A DNA stretch of 64,000 nt from Flagellimonas sp. 389 (lineage in GTDB: Bacteria; Bacteroidota; Bacteroidia; Flavobacteriales; Flavobacteriaceae), in NCBI RefSeq assembly GCF_018449435.1, contig NZ_JAHCMU010000002.1:62001-126000 (forward strand). The letters are read 5' to 3'. Below are positions 42,436-50,984 of the stretch, piece after piece. The notes below the pieces were generated by a model. It did no database searches and was not told the origin of the DNA. It worked only from the letters and a program-made list of their open reading frames with translations. Position 1 is the first letter of the stretch. Every line of letters starts with the position of its first letter. The translations under genes were made by a program, and so were the position numbers.

Positions 42436-42534
42436 TTAAAGCATAAAAAGCTTTTTTATCAACAGCATAAATCCGGTGAAGAAGTCGTTTCTGTAAACTT
42501 GGATATTTTCATCCAATTTAGTTTGGTTTGCCAT
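42436..42534 (-). CDS. Possible 32-residue protein with its own promoter and terminator
   Basis: ATG 42534 to TAA. It starts MANQTKLDENIQVYRNDFF and ends in a hydrophobic/basic segment (TGFMLLIKKLFML) that could be a short amphipathic or membrane helix. The support is context: a perfect TATATTTG box (42582-42589, minus strand) lies about 50 bp upstream and a strong terminator 24 bp downstream, so a dedicated short transcript is likely even if the message is a small RNA rather than a protein. No known family. Confidence 0.4.
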   Translation of the reverse strand: MANQTKLDENIQVYRNDFFTGFMLLIKKLFML

Positions 42535-42581
42535 GGTAAAATGTTTTAAGGTATTAATTTGGGTAAAAAAAATTACAATAC

Positions 42582-42589
42582 CAAATATA
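42582..42589 (-). promoter_or_regulatory. Putative promoter of the short transcript (TATATTTG)
   Basis: Perfect TAnnTTTG on the minus strand, predicted start near 42577. The palindrome ATGAAA-C-TTTCAT lies just upstream (about 42595-42607). Confidence 0.45.
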
Positions 42590-42665
42590 CTGGAATGAAA
42601 CTTTCATCGAAAAAATTTGTTGTGTAACGATACTTTTTTGTTGTGAACAAACTTATCGGTTTAAA

Positions 42666-43319
42666 CTAGATGTTCATTTCGGGAATATTGCCCCCAACAA
42701 TCAGTGTTCCTGCTGTTGCCTTGGCTATTTCTTCTACCGAAACACCGGGTGCTCTTTCCAAAAGTTTAAACCCTTCCGGAGTAACTTCCAGCACAGCAAG
42801 ATTGGTAACTATTTTTTTTACACAGCCTACTCCTGTTAACGGAAGCGTACATTCTTTGAGCAATTTTGATACTCCTGCTTTGTTTGTATGCATCATGGCC
42901 ACAATAATGTTTTCGGCAGAAGCTACCAAATCCATTGCACCACCCATTCCCTTGACCATTTTTCCAGGTATCTTCCAGTTAGCGATATCTCCATTTTCCG
43001 CCACTTCCATAGCTCCCAAAATAGTAAGGTCTACATGTTTCCCCCTAATCATCCCAAAGCTGGTGGCGGAATCAAAGAAAGAAGCTCCGGGCAATGTAGT
43101 AATCGTCTGTTTTCCTGCATTGATGACATCTGCATCCTCTTCACCTTCAAACGGAAAGGGACCCATGCCCAAAACGCCGTTCTCACTCTGAAATTCCACA
43201 CTTATATCTTCCCGCACAAAATTAGCGACCAAGGTAGGAATCCCTATCCCCAGGTTTACATAGTACCCATCTTTCACCTCTTGTGCAATTCGTTTTGCTA
43301 TTCCGTTTTTATCAAGCAT
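42666..43319 (-). CDS. scoB: 3-oxoacid CoA-transferase subunit B
   Basis: 217 residues. It forms, with subunit A, an enzyme that moves CoA between succinyl-CoA (or acetyl-CoA) and acetoacetate-type acids. The catalytic Glu is in EFQSENGVLGMGPFP (about 51), and GIGIPTLVANFV (about 26) and GGAMDLV (about 124) are family blocks. Length typical. Normally scoB follows scoA directly; here a four-helix-bundle gene of about 300 bp separates them. Confidence 0.94.
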   Translation of the reverse strand: MLDKNGIAKRIAQEVKDGYYVNLGIGIPTLVANFVREDISVEFQSENGVLGMGPFPFEGEEDADVINAGKQTITTLPGASFFDSATSFGMIRGKHVDLTILGAMEVAENGDIANWKIPGKMVKGMGGAMDLVASAENIIVAMMHTNKAGVSKLLKECTLPLTGVGCVKKIVTNLAVLEVTPEGFKLLERAPGVSVEEIAKATAGTLIVGGNIPEMNI

Positions 43320-43323
43320 AATT

Positions 43324-43331
43324 TTAATGTA
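43324..43331. repeat. Left copy of 8-bp inverted repeat bounding the second cassette
   Basis: TTAATGTA here is the exact reverse complement of TACATTAA at 43737-43744. The left copy lies 5 bp upstream of the scoB start and the right copy overlaps the scoA stop codon, so the pair encloses the inserted segment exactly. Confidence 0.55.
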
Positions 43332-43355
43332 GTAATTTTTTAATTTGAAAATATA

Positions 43356-43667
43356 CTAATTCCTCTTCTGTAAATTTTTCTTGCTGGTGCTTACAATTTT
43401 GTATAAGATTAAGCTTAATTCATCTGCTTGTTCCTTCAATCTCTTTTCAAAAGGATAGTTGTTCGACTTTTCGCATAAAATCAACCAATATTTGGTCTCT
43501 TCAAGTTCCTTTAAGGCAATTTTAATTTTGTGTATAAAATCGATTCTACTTTCAGCATTTTGTACTTCATGAATATTTGCACCTATGCTGGTTCCTGATT
43601 TTAGCAATTGGTTGGCAACCAAAAACTTTCTTTTCTCTTCTAAGAGTTCACAAAACTCAATAACCAT
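43356..43667 (-). CDS. Four-helix-bundle protein (S23/IVS family) between scoA and scoB, probably frameshifted at the N-terminus
   Basis: 103 residues in the open frame. LVANQLLKSGTSIGANIHE and FIHKIKIALKELEETKYWL are diagnostic of the second S23/IVS subfamily. The frame begins inside the first helix, and members are usually about 115-125 residues. The missing start is visible in another frame: ATG 43717 encodes MNKKAMQQLKYQLAF, which joins SLMVIEFCELLEEK after a one-base shift near 43675, so a recent frameshift (or a sequencing error, or start-site drift) is likely. It interrupts the CoA-transferase pair and has 8-bp-spaced repeats upstream. Confidence 0.8.
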   Translation of the reverse strand: MVIEFCELLEEKRKFLVANQLLKSGTSIGANIHEVQNAESRIDFIHKIKIALKELEETKYWLILCEKSNNYPFEKRLKEQADELSLILYKIVSTSKKNLQKRN

Positions 43668-43714
43668 TAATGAAAAGCTAATTGATATTTCAACTGCTGC
43701 ATTGCCTTTTTATT

Positions 43715-43744
43715 CATTTGCACATTAATCCATTTTTACATTAA
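43715..43744. repeat. Octamer-spaced repeat and right inverted-repeat copy
   Basis: CATT recurs at exact 8-bp steps on the plus strand (CATTTGCA, CATTAATC, CATTTTTA, CATT), running into the inverted-repeat copy TACATTAA (43737-43744) that overlaps the scoA stop codon. Confidence 0.55.
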
Positions 43745-44442
43745 GAACGAATGCGAACAGTTCTTTGCTCAATCCTTTTCTCGTAGCCTGTCCCTTGAAA
43801 AATTCGTTGTACGAATATGCCAGGAACATGGATTTCATTGGGGTCAAGACTTCCCGCAGGAAGCAATTCCTCAACTTCAGCTACAGTAATCGTTGCCGCC
43901 CCGCACATACACGGATTAAAATTACGGGCCGTACCCTTAAAAATAAGATTCCCCGCTTCGTCACCTTTCCAGGCCTTTACGAACGAAAAATCTGCTTTAT
44001 AGGCAGGTTCCAGTACATGCATCTTTCCATCAAACTCCCTTGTTTCTTTTCCCTCTGCTACTTCGGTTCCGTATCCTGCAGGCGTATAAAATGCCGGAAA
44101 TCCAGCCTGTGCGGCCCTACACTTTTCGGCCAAGGTGCCTTGGGGAGTAAGTTCCACTTCGAGTTCCCCACTTAACATCTGTCGCTCAAATTCATCATTT
44201 TCGCCCACGTATGAGGAAATCATTTTCTTTATTTGATGTTTTTGCAAAAGAAGACCCAGTCCAAAATCATCTACCCCAGCATTATTGGAAATGCAGGTAA
44301 TATCTTTAATTCCCAGCCGTACCAATTCTGAAATTGCATTTTCTGGAATTCCACAGAGCCCGAAGCCCCCTAACATAAATATCATTCCATCCGCAACACC
44401 TGCTACTGCCGCTCTTACATCTGGAACCGTTTTTTTAATCAT
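43741..44442 (-). CDS. scoA: 3-oxoacid CoA-transferase subunit A
   Basis: 233 residues. The CoA-binding block [19 protein letters not shown] (about 19-37) and [16 protein letters not shown] (about 51) are typical of subunit A of SCOT-like transferases (AtoD/ScoA). Its partner scoB lies downstream beyond the inserted four-helix-bundle gene. Use in ketone-body or amino-acid catabolism is inferred from the family. A PBP1A terminator lies just upstream. Confidence 0.94.
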   Translation of the reverse strand: MIKKTVPDVRAAVAGVADGMIFMLGGFGLCGIPENAISELVRLGIKDITCISNNAGVDDFGLGLLLQKHQIKKMISSYVGENDEFERQMLSGELEVELTPQGTLAEKCRAAQAGFPAFYTPAGYGTEVAEGKETREFDGKMHVLEPAYKADFSFVKAWKGDEAGNLIFKGTARNFNPCMCGAATITVAEVEELLPAGSLDPNEIHVPGIFVQRIFQGTGYEKRIEQRTVRIRS

Positions 44443-44483
44443 CTATACGATTTTTTCTTATCGTCTGAAATTACGATATAAAT

Positions 44484-44517
44484 AAAAAAGCCCCAAGATA
44501 TTGGCACATCTTAGGGC
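44484..44517 (-). terminator. Intrinsic terminator after the PBP1A gene
   Basis: On the minus strand GCCCTAAGAT / ATCTTGGGGC (nine of ten pairs) followed by T6; it closes the trhO/ricT/gldH/PBP1A direction before scoA. Confidence 0.85.
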
Positions 44518-44541
44518 AAAGTTTTTTGTAAAAAGCTCTAA

Positions 44542-46866
44542 CTAAAATCCAACATCCTCTAAATCGTCCTCGGTATCCAAATCATCTTTTAGGTCTTGGA
44601 GTACTTTTGTGCAGTCCACATTGATGGATAAGTTATCCGGTTTTTCAAAAGCTCCTTTGGAAACACCTAGTTCTTCGTTCTCATAATTCTTCTTCATGTA
44701 CAAGGCCCAAATTGGCAATGCCATTGAAGCTCCCTGCCCGTACAATGTTCTTTTAAAATGTATTGACCTGTTATCTCCCCCAACCCAAACTCCGGTAACT
44801 AAATTGGGTACCATACCCATAAACCACCCATCACTTTGGTTTTGTGAAGTTCCCGTTTTACCTGCAATAGGGTTCGTTAATTCGTATGGATAACCGGTAA
44901 TGATTTCTTTATAGACCGTTTGGTTTTTGGCGAATGAATGTCTAAGCCGTCCACCAGAACCATATTGGGTTACACCTTCCATTAAATTGACCATGGCATA
45001 GGCTACATCTTTGCTCAATACATCTTTTGTTTTTGGCGTGTATTCAAACAGCACGGTACCGTTCTTATCTTCTATTCGTGTGACCATCACAGGTTTTACA
45101 TAAACTCCCTGATTGGCGAAAGTCCCATAGGCACCTACCATTTCATATACGCTTAGATCCGGTGTTCCCAGTGCAATGGAAGGCACTTCAGGAATCTCTT
45201 TGGTAAGCCCCATGTTTTTAGCTATGGAAGCAACAGACGCCGGTCCTACTTTATCTATTAACTGGGCGGTAACCGTATTAACCGAATTGGCCAATGCACT
45301 TTTTAGGGTAATATCTTCGCCAGAATATTTTCCATCGGAGTTTTTGGGGCACCAAGCATCTGGGTTTCCATGTTTTTCCGGTTCAATGCAGTATTGATTG
45401 TCCGGCAACTTATCACAAGGGGAATACCGCAACTGATCAATGGCCGCTGCATACACAAAAGGTTTAAACGTTGAGCCGGCCTGTCTTGCGCCTTGGTACA
45501 CATTATCATACTGAAAATGCTTGTAATCCACGCCTCCGACCCACGCTTTTACATGACCTGTTTGCGGCTCCATGGACATCATGGCCGTTCTAAGAAATGT
45601 TTTATAGTATCGGATAGAATCCATTGGAGTCATAATGGTATCCTTCTCGTAGGAATTGCTGTTCCAGTCAAAAACGGTCATTTCCGTTTTTTTCGTGAAC
45701 GACTCCCTGATTTCTTTTTCTGAACTTCCTTCTCGCTTCATGGACTTCCACCTTGGGGAATTCTTCATGGCTTGCTCCATGATATTATCAATTTCCAAAG
45801 AGGTTAAATCCAAAAACGGAGCTGTTTTATTTCTATCTGGTGTATTTTGATTAAAGAACTCTGCTTGCAAATTTTTCATATGAGCTTCTACGGCGTCTTC
45901 CGCATTCTTCTGCATTTTGGAATCTACTGTTGTATACACCTTTAATCCATCCAAATAGATATTGTATTTTTCACCATCTGGTTTTGGGTTTTTATCTACC
46001 CAAACTTTTAAATATTGCTGCAAGTACATTCTAAAATAGGTAGCCAACCCTTCTTTATGCGATTCTGGATTAAAATTGATGTCCATCTTTAGCTGCTGAA
46101 GCGAATCTTTTTCTTTTTCCGTGATGTAATCGTACTTGGCCATTTGACCCAAGACCGTATTTCTTCGGTTGAGCACCAGTTCTTCTCTCCTGATTGGATT
46201 ATAGAGGGATGAATTCTTCAGCATTCCCACCAAAACAGCTGATTCTTCTATCTTTAGTTCTGAAGGTTCCTTTCCAAAATAAATCCTTGCGGCTGACCGT
46301 ATTCCATCCGCTGCATATCCAAAATCATAGATATTGAAATACATAGCTATGATTTCTTCTTTGGTATAATTTCGTTCTAACCGAGCAGCAATGACCCACT
46401 CCTTTATCTTTTGGGTATAGCGTTGCCATCCCCTTGCAGCTTGTCCGGTAAACAACTGTTTTGCCAATTGTTGGGAGATGGTACTAGCTCCTCCTCTTGA
46501 GCCTAAAAAGGCTAAAGCCCTCACCGTTCCCCTTGCATCAATACCAGAATGGTCATAGTATCTGGCATCTTCGGTAGCTACTAATGCATTCACCAAGTTT
46601 TCTGGTAAATTTTGGTATGCTATCGGAGTTCTATTATCATTTAAATAGAGTTTCCCCAACGTTTCGCCATCAGATGAAATAAATTCTGTAGCCAAATTTG
46701 TTTCGGGATTTTCCAAACGTTCAAAAGTGGGCATCGTTCCAAAGGCTCCCCAAGAGGCCAATAGGAAAATCAATAGAACCAATAAGACTCCTGATCCAAA
46801 AAGAATCCAAAACCATTTAATGTAGGGAAAAAAGCTCTTTTGCTTTTTTTGCTTCGCTTTTGCCAT
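44542..46866 (-). CDS. mrcA: Class A penicillin-binding protein 1A (transglycosylase/transpeptidase)
   Basis: 774 residues. One N-terminal membrane helix (about 12-40) after a lysine-rich start, then the GT51 glycosyltransferase domain with the catalytic Glu in VATEDARYYDHSGID (about 91) and RGGASTISQQLAKQL (about 124). The transpeptidase domain follows with SxxK in QAGSTFKPF (about 463), SxN in ANSVNT (about 523) and KTG in AGKTGTSQ (about 672). It polymerises and cross-links peptidoglycan. It ends in an acidic tail (KDDLDTEDDLEDVGF). It starts 3 bp after gldH, so they are probably co-transcribed. Confidence 0.96.
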   Translation of the reverse strand: MAKAKQKKQKSFFPYIKWFWILFGSGVLLVLLIFLLASWGAFGTMPTFERLENPETNLATEFISSDGETLGKLYLNDNRTPIAYQNLPENLVNALVATEDARYYDHSGIDARGTVRALAFLGSRGGASTISQQLAKQLFTGQAARGWQRYTQKIKEWVIAARLERNYTKEEIIAMYFNIYDFGYAADGIRSAARIYFGKEPSELKIEESAVLVGMLKNSSLYNPIRREELVLNRRNTVLGQMAKYDYITEKEKDSLQQLKMDINFNPESHKEGLATYFRMYLQQYLKVWVDKNPKPDGEKYNIYLDGLKVYTTVDSKMQKNAEDAVEAHMKNLQAEFFNQNTPDRNKTAPFLDLTSLEIDNIMEQAMKNSPRWKSMKREGSSEKEIRESFTKKTEMTVFDWNSNSYEKDTIMTPMDSIRYYKTFLRTAMMSMEPQTGHVKAWVGGVDYKHFQYDNVYQGARQAGSTFKPFVYAAAIDQLRYSPCDKLPDNQYCIEPEKHGNPDAWCPKNSDGKYSGEDITLKSALANSVNTVTAQLIDKVGPASVASIAKNMGLTKEIPEVPSIALGTPDLSVYEMVGAYGTFANQGVYVKPVMVTRIEDKNGTVLFEYTPKTKDVLSKDVAYAMVNLMEGVTQYGSGGRLRHSFAKNQTVYKEIITGYPYELTNPIAGKTGTSQNQSDGWFMGMVPNLVTGVWVGGDNRSIHFKRTLYGQGASMALPIWALYMKKNYENEELGVSKGAFEKPDNLSINVDCTKVLQDLKDDLDTEDDLEDVGF

Positions 46867-46869
46867 TTT

Positions 46870-47358
46870 TTATTGCGTACTTTTTTCAATTTCCAAACCA
46901 ACATCGATTATGCCATCCAGTGCATAAAGACCATCCACGTCTCCATTTTTTCGCATGGCATGTAAAATACGTACCCTATATACGCCCGAATCTGGAAAAA
47001 CGATTTTTTCCTGATACCAAAGCTTGTTTTCCTTAACGCTTCCAATACCCTTGCCCAACCACTCGCCGGTAGGGTTGGCCATTTTATATTCTAGTGTATC
47101 TTTAACAACATTACCACTAGGATGTTCCATTTCTGTAATCAAGAAAAGGTTGTTGAACTGAAATGTATTATCGTTCCTAATGTTTATGAACATGTTATGC
47201 GATTGTAAGGAATCCAATTTTGAAAATTCGAAGCTTATGGGGTTATCTATGTTCCATGTCCCGTTTTCTAAGGCTTTATAGTCAGAGAAGACGAGCGCAT
47301 TGTTACAAGATGCCAAGCTTAAGACTAAAACCAAGGCAACGTATAATTTATTGTGCAT
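46870..47358 (-). CDS. gldH: Gliding motility lipoprotein GldH
   Basis: 162 residues from ATG 47358 (MHNKLYVALVLVLSLASC), where a proper lipoprotein signal with lipobox LASC begins; a longer frame starting at 47463 lies inside ricT and is rejected. Sequence marks of the family are FSDYKALENGTW, INIRNDNTFQFNNLFLI and ANPTGEWLGKGIGSVKEN. GldH is needed for gliding and type IX secretion in Flavobacterium johnsoniae; its precise job is unclear. It overlaps ricT by 11 bp and precedes PBP1A. Confidence 0.94.
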   Translation of the reverse strand: MHNKLYVALVLVLSLASCNNALVFSDYKALENGTWNIDNPISFEFSKLDSLQSHNMFINIRNDNTFQFNNLFLITEMEHPSGNVVKDTLEYKMANPTGEWLGKGIGSVKENKLWYQEKIVFPDSGVYRVRILHAMRKNGDVDGLYALDGIIDVGLEIEKSTQ

Positions 47359-48505
47359 TGGAAGACGCTTTTGGTTTATTTTTTCTTCTCTTTTTATTAT
47401 TTCGTTTCTTTTTCTTCGGTCTATCAAATCGAGTAAGGCTATCTTGGCCCACCACATTTTCAAAAGCTAGCTTTTCTTCGCTCACATTATCTTGGGCATA
47501 TTCTTCCAGACTGGCTATCTTTTCATTCTTTTTGTTCATTTCCAAAATCTCAAGTACGTGATCCTTATCTAGTGCATGCCACGTAGCGGGGTCATCTTTA
47601 TATGAAAACCAAAGTGTTTGTTTGAAAATATCCGTTTTTTGACAAAAAGCTATGCCCTTTTGTGTTAAGAGCTTACTGTCCTGTGATGGAAAATCTTTCA
47701 ATGCCTCTAAATACATATCCAGCTCGTAATTGAGACAACATTTTAGCTTTCCACACTGCCCTGCCAATTTTTGAGGGTTTAACGCCAATTGCTGATACCT
47801 TGCCGAGGCTGTACTGACCGACCTAAAATCGGTAAGCCATGTGGAACAGCAAAGCTCGCGACCACAAGAACCTATTCCCCCCAAGCGTTGTGCCTCTTGG
47901 CGATAGCCTATCTGTCGCATTTCTATGCGAATGCTAAAAGCCTTGGCCATATCTTTAATCAACTGTCTAAAATCTACACGGTCTTCTGCAGTGTAATAAA
48001 ACGTTGCCTTTGAGCCATCTCCTTGAAATTCAACGTCGCTAAGCTTCATTTGCAGCTTCAAGGAAATAGCTATTTCCCTTGAACGTTTTTGAATTTCAGG
48101 TTCTTTGTTACGGCACTTTTGCCAAATATCTATATCGCGTTGTGAGGCTTTCCTGTAGATTTTGGGAATGGCTTCATCGTGTGCAACCTTCTTTTTTTTC
48201 ATTTGCACTTTCACCAATTCCCCTGTAAGCGTAACTATTCCTATATCGTGACCAGACTTGGCTTGGGTCGCCACTACATCACCGATAGCAAGATGAAGGT
48301 TATCGGTATTCTTAAAAAACTCTTTTCTACTGTTCTTGAACCGAACCTCAACACAATCAAAAGGTTTTTGACCGTTGGGTAGCGACATATTGGAAAGCCA
48401 ATCAAAAACGGTCAGCTTATTACAACCATCAGTGCCACAAGTACCATTGTTCTTGCAACCACGCGGTTGTCCATCCTTGCCGGTTGAACAACTGCTACAT
48501 CCCAT
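47348..48505 (-). CDS. ricT: PSP1-domain protein RicT (YaaT-like) with extra cysteine-rich N-terminus
   Basis: 385 residues. The PSP1 domain core lies at about 110-280, ending in the diagnostic cysteine block GIGSCGRELCC and QCGKLKCCLNYELD (about 225-275). In Bacillus RicT acts with RicA and RicF as an Fe-S-containing complex affecting RNase Y. The N-terminal 30 residues add six cysteines (MGCSSCSTGKDGQPRGC, then NGTCGTDGC), a second possible metal site seen in Bacteroidota homologues. The C-terminus is lysine-rich (KKKKRNNKKRRKNKPK), suited to nucleic-acid contact. Confidence 0.9.
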   Translation of the reverse strand: MGCSSCSTGKDGQPRGCKNNGTCGTDGCNKLTVFDWLSNMSLPNGQKPFDCVEVRFKNSRKEFFKNTDNLHLAIGDVVATQAKSGHDIGIVTLTGELVKVQMKKKKVAHDEAIPKIYRKASQRDIDIWQKCRNKEPEIQKRSREIAISLKLQMKLSDVEFQGDGSKATFYYTAEDRVDFRQLIKDMAKAFSIRIEMRQIGYRQEAQRLGGIGSCGRELCCSTWLTDFRSVSTASARYQQLALNPQKLAGQCGKLKCCLNYELDMYLEALKDFPSQDSKLLTQKGIAFCQKTDIFKQTLWFSYKDDPATWHALDKDHVLEILEMNKKNEKIASLEEYAQDNVSEEKLAFENVVGQDSLTRFDRPKKKKRNNKKRRKNKPKASSNAQ

Positions 48506-48605
48506 ATTTTATATCTTGATTTAAAGAAATGACTACTATTTCTCTAAAAAGGGTTTATAAATAACTAAACGTAAAGATAGTATAATTTGTTTCAGAAGCG
48601 AAATA

Positions 48606-49637
48606 CTACTTTTTGTAGCGCAAGACCTCTGAGCGTCCTTTCTTAAAAATTTTGTTACTTGCTTTTTTGCCCTTGCGCAGTCGTTTTTGTTCTTCAAAAG
48701 GTAGTTGGTGTACTTCTTTACATTCCGAGGAGCAGCAATCACCCATGGCTTCTGCACATTTTTCACATTGTATAAACAGTAGGTGGCAAGCTTCATTTGC
48801 ACAGTTTACATGTTCATCACAGGGTTCCCCACATTGATGGCAATTAGAAATAACATCGCTCGAAATACGTTCCCCTCTTCTATGGTCGAAAACAAAATTT
48901 TTGCCCAAAAACTTATTCTCTAAACTTTGAGCCTTGACTTGTCTAGTGTATTCAATAATCCCTCCTTCCAATTGGTATACATTTTTGAAGCCTTTGTGCT
49001 TGTAGTAGGCACTGGCTTTTTCGCACCGTATACCCCCTGTACAGTACATCACCAATTTTTTATCATCCTTATGTTCTGCAAGGTCTTTTTCAATGATGTC
49101 CAGCGAATCCCTAAAGGTATCCACATCTGGTGTTACGGCATTTTTAAAATGTCCTATTTCGCTTTCATAGTGATTGCGCATGTCCACCAGAATGGTATCC
49201 GGGTCTTCAATAAGTTCGTTGAACTGTTCCGCTCCCACATGTATTCCCTTGTTTGTAACATCAAAAGAAGCATCGTTCAATCCATCCGCAACTATTTTTT
49301 CACGAATCTTTACCTTGAGTTTCAAGAACGATTTGTTATCCTGCTCAATAGCAATATTTAATCGGACTTTTTCTAGAAAAACAATACTGTCCAGATGTTT
49401 TTTAAACAATTCAAAGTTTTCCGCAGGAACCGAAAGTTGTGCGTTTATACCTTCGTGGGCCACATAAATTCTACCTAGAACTTCCAGTTTATCCCAATGA
49501 ATGAATAAATGGTTCCTAAAGATTTCTAGATTTTTTATCTGTGCATATTTATAGAAAGAGATGGTCAACCGGTCTTTACCGGCATCTTCGATAAGTTTTT
49601 CCCTCTCTTTTGCACTTAGTGTATTGTACAGTTGCAT
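48606..49637 (-). CDS. trhO: Oxygen-dependent tRNA uridine(34) hydroxylase TrhO (rhodanese family)
   Basis: 343 residues. TrhO (YceA) makes 5-hydroxyuridine at tRNA position 34 with O2. The N-terminal acylphosphatase-like part (EVLGRIYVAHEGINAQLSVP, about 52-71) precedes a rhodanese domain with the active Cys in VMYCTGGIRCEKA (about 195). The C-terminal tail holds a cysteine-rich segment (CHQCGEPCDEHVNC, CEKCAEAMGDCCSSEC) and a basic end, as in other bacterial members. A TAnnTTTG box lies 35 bp upstream. About 100 bp separate it from ricT downstream. Confidence 0.93.
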   Translation of the reverse strand: MQLYNTLSAKEREKLIEDAGKDRLTISFYKYAQIKNLEIFRNHLFIHWDKLEVLGRIYVAHEGINAQLSVPAENFELFKKHLDSIVFLEKVRLNIAIEQDNKSFLKLKVKIREKIVADGLNDASFDVTNKGIHVGAEQFNELIEDPDTILVDMRNHYESEIGHFKNAVTPDVDTFRDSLDIIEKDLAEHKDDKKLVMYCTGGIRCEKASAYYKHKGFKNVYQLEGGIIEYTRQVKAQSLENKFLGKNFVFDHRRGERISSDVISNCHQCGEPCDEHVNCANEACHLLFIQCEKCAEAMGDCCSSECKEVHQLPFEEQKRLRKGKKASNKIFKKGRSEVLRYKK

Positions 49638-49671
49638 GCTATACCAATAGTTTTAAGTTAAAAGATGGTGG

Positions 49672-49679
49672 CAAAGGTA
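49672..49679 (-). promoter_or_regulatory. Putative trhO -7 box (TACCTTTG)
   Basis: Perfect TAnnTTTG on the minus strand 35 bp before the start codon at 49637. Confidence 0.45.
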
Positions 49680-49693
49680 AAAATTCCAATTCA

Positions 49694-49734
49694 GTAAAAA
49701 AGAATAGGGCTCCTAGTTTTAAGGAACCCTTTTA
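49694..49734 (-). terminator. Orphan terminator-like hairpin in the trhO-recA spacer
   Basis: AGGGCTCCT / AGGAACCCT (8 of 9 pairs) with, on the minus strand, a T-rich tail (TATTCTTTTTTAC). It lies upstream of the trhO promoter, so the transcript it would end is not an annotated gene. Confidence 0.5.
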
Positions 49735-49856
49735 CACTACCCAAGCTCTTTTCATAGCGCAAATTTCCCTTTTGCATGTGGTACGGGTTTATTGAAATGG
49801 AAAAAAACAAACCTGTTCTTTGCTCGCATGAGTTAGTGTAAATAAGATACTGTCCA

Positions 49857-49881
49857 TTCAAAAAGGTTGCTTGCCTTTTTG
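49857..49881. promoter_or_regulatory. Hairpin CAAAAAGG/CCTTTTTG upstream of recA
   Basis: A perfect 8-bp inverted repeat with a 7-nt loop that overlaps the predicted recA -33 element. Could be an operator or the 5' structure of a short leftward transcript. It does not match a LexA box that I know. Confidence 0.35.
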
Positions 49882-49909
49882 TAGCATGAAGAAAGAAATG
49901 GTAATTTAG
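49878..49909 (+). promoter_or_regulatory. Putative recA promoter
   Basis: TTTG (-33) at 49878-49881, 20-bp spacer, TAATTTAG (-7, one mismatch to TAnnTTTG) at 49902-49909; the predicted leader to the ATG at 49929 is about 15 nt. Confidence 0.5.
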
Positions 49910-49928
49910 CCATCCTAATAAAAGAACG

Positions 49929-50936
49929 ATGAGCAACGAAAAAGAAGCAAAACTAAAAGCACTAAAACTTACATTGGATAAACTGGACAAAACCTACGGT
50001 AAAGGTGCTGTCATGAAAATGGGAGATAGTGTCGTTGAAGATATTGAAGTAATCCCTTCTGGATCGTTAGGACTTGATATTGCTTTGGGCGTAAGTGGTT
50101 ATCCCAGAGGTAGGGTCATAGAAATTTATGGACCTGAATCTTCTGGTAAAACTACATTGACGCTACATGCTATTGCCGAAGCACAAAAAAATGGCGGTAT
50201 TGCAGCGTTTATTGATGCTGAACATGCTTTTGATCGTTTCTATGCCAAAAAATTAGGTGTAGATATCGACAATCTTATTATCTCCCAACCTGATCATGGT
50301 GAACAAGCTTTGGAGATTGCAGATAACCTAATCCGTTCTGGTGCCATTGATATTGTTATTGTCGATTCTGTGGCAGCCCTTACCCCAAAAAGTGAAATTG
50401 AGGGGGAAATGGGAGATTCCAAAATGGGGTTGCATGCACGTTTAATGTCACAAGCGTTACGAAAACTTACCTCCACCATAAGCAAAACAAATTGTACCGT
50501 GGTTTTTATTAACCAATTACGAGAAAAAATTGGGGTCATGTTTGGGAATCCCGAGACTACTACAGGTGGTAATGCACTTAAGTTTTACGCTTCCGTACGA
50601 TTGGATATTAGGCGGTCAACACAAATAAAAAACACAGAAGGAAATGTGTTAGGGAACAAAACAAGGGTCAAAGTAGTAAAAAACAAAGTTGCTCCTCCTT
50701 TTAAAACTGCTGAGTTTGATATTATGTATGGGGAAGGAATTTCCAAAATAGGAGAGATTCTTGATTTAGGGGTAGCCTACGAAATTGTAAAGAAAAGTGG
50801 TTCTTGGTTTAGCTATGGGGATACCAAGCTTGGACAAGGTAGGGATGCCGTTAAGTCGCTGTTGGCAGATAATCCAGAACTTGCAGAAGAACTTGAGGGT
50901 AAAATTAAAGAAGCCATTGCCGCGGTAAACGCTTAA
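49929..50936 (+). CDS. recA: Recombinase RecA
   Basis: 335 residues. The central recombinase coats single-stranded DNA, pairs homologues and triggers SOS autocleavage. N-terminal helix with KAVxG-type linker [14 protein letters not shown], Walker [11 protein letters not shown] (about 67), IDAEHAFD, Walker [15 protein letters not shown] (about 140), loop L1 [20 protein letters not shown] and loop L2 [19 protein letters not shown] (about 194-212). The C-terminus is acidic and short, as in Bacteroidota. Monocistronic. Confidence 0.98.
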   Translation: MSNEKEAKLKALKLTLDKLDKTYGKGAVMKMGDSVVEDIEVIPSGSLGLDIALGVSGYPRGRVIEIYGPESSGKTTLTLHAIAEAQKNGGIAAFIDAEHAFDRFYAKKLGVDIDNLIISQPDHGEQALEIADNLIRSGAIDIVIVDSVAALTPKSEIEGEMGDSKMGLHARLMSQALRKLTSTISKTNCTVVFINQLREKIGVMFGNPETTTGGNALKFYASVRLDIRRSTQIKNTEGNVLGNKTRVKVVKNKVAPPFKTAEFDIMYGEGISKIGEILDLGVAYEIVKKSGSWFSYGDTKLGQGRDAVKSLLADNPELAEELEGKIKEAIAAVNA

Positions 50937-50984
50937 ACTGTAATATACTTTTACCCTTTTAACCATAGGTTGTGAAAATCCTAC

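Noticed and set aside
42670..43191. 173-codon plus-strand ORF opposite scoB
   Set aside because: Fully antisense to a recognised enzyme gene with catalytic motif; typical third-position shadow.
47359..47463. Upstream extension of gldH (start at 47463)
   Set aside because: It lies within ricT and would place the lipoprotein signal peptide 35 residues from the N-terminus; ATG 47358 gives a normal signal.
49691..49990. 99-codon minus-strand ORF overlapping the recA start
   Set aside because: It covers the recA promoter and first codons in antisense; no conserved features. The spacer may still hold a short transcript, reported separately.
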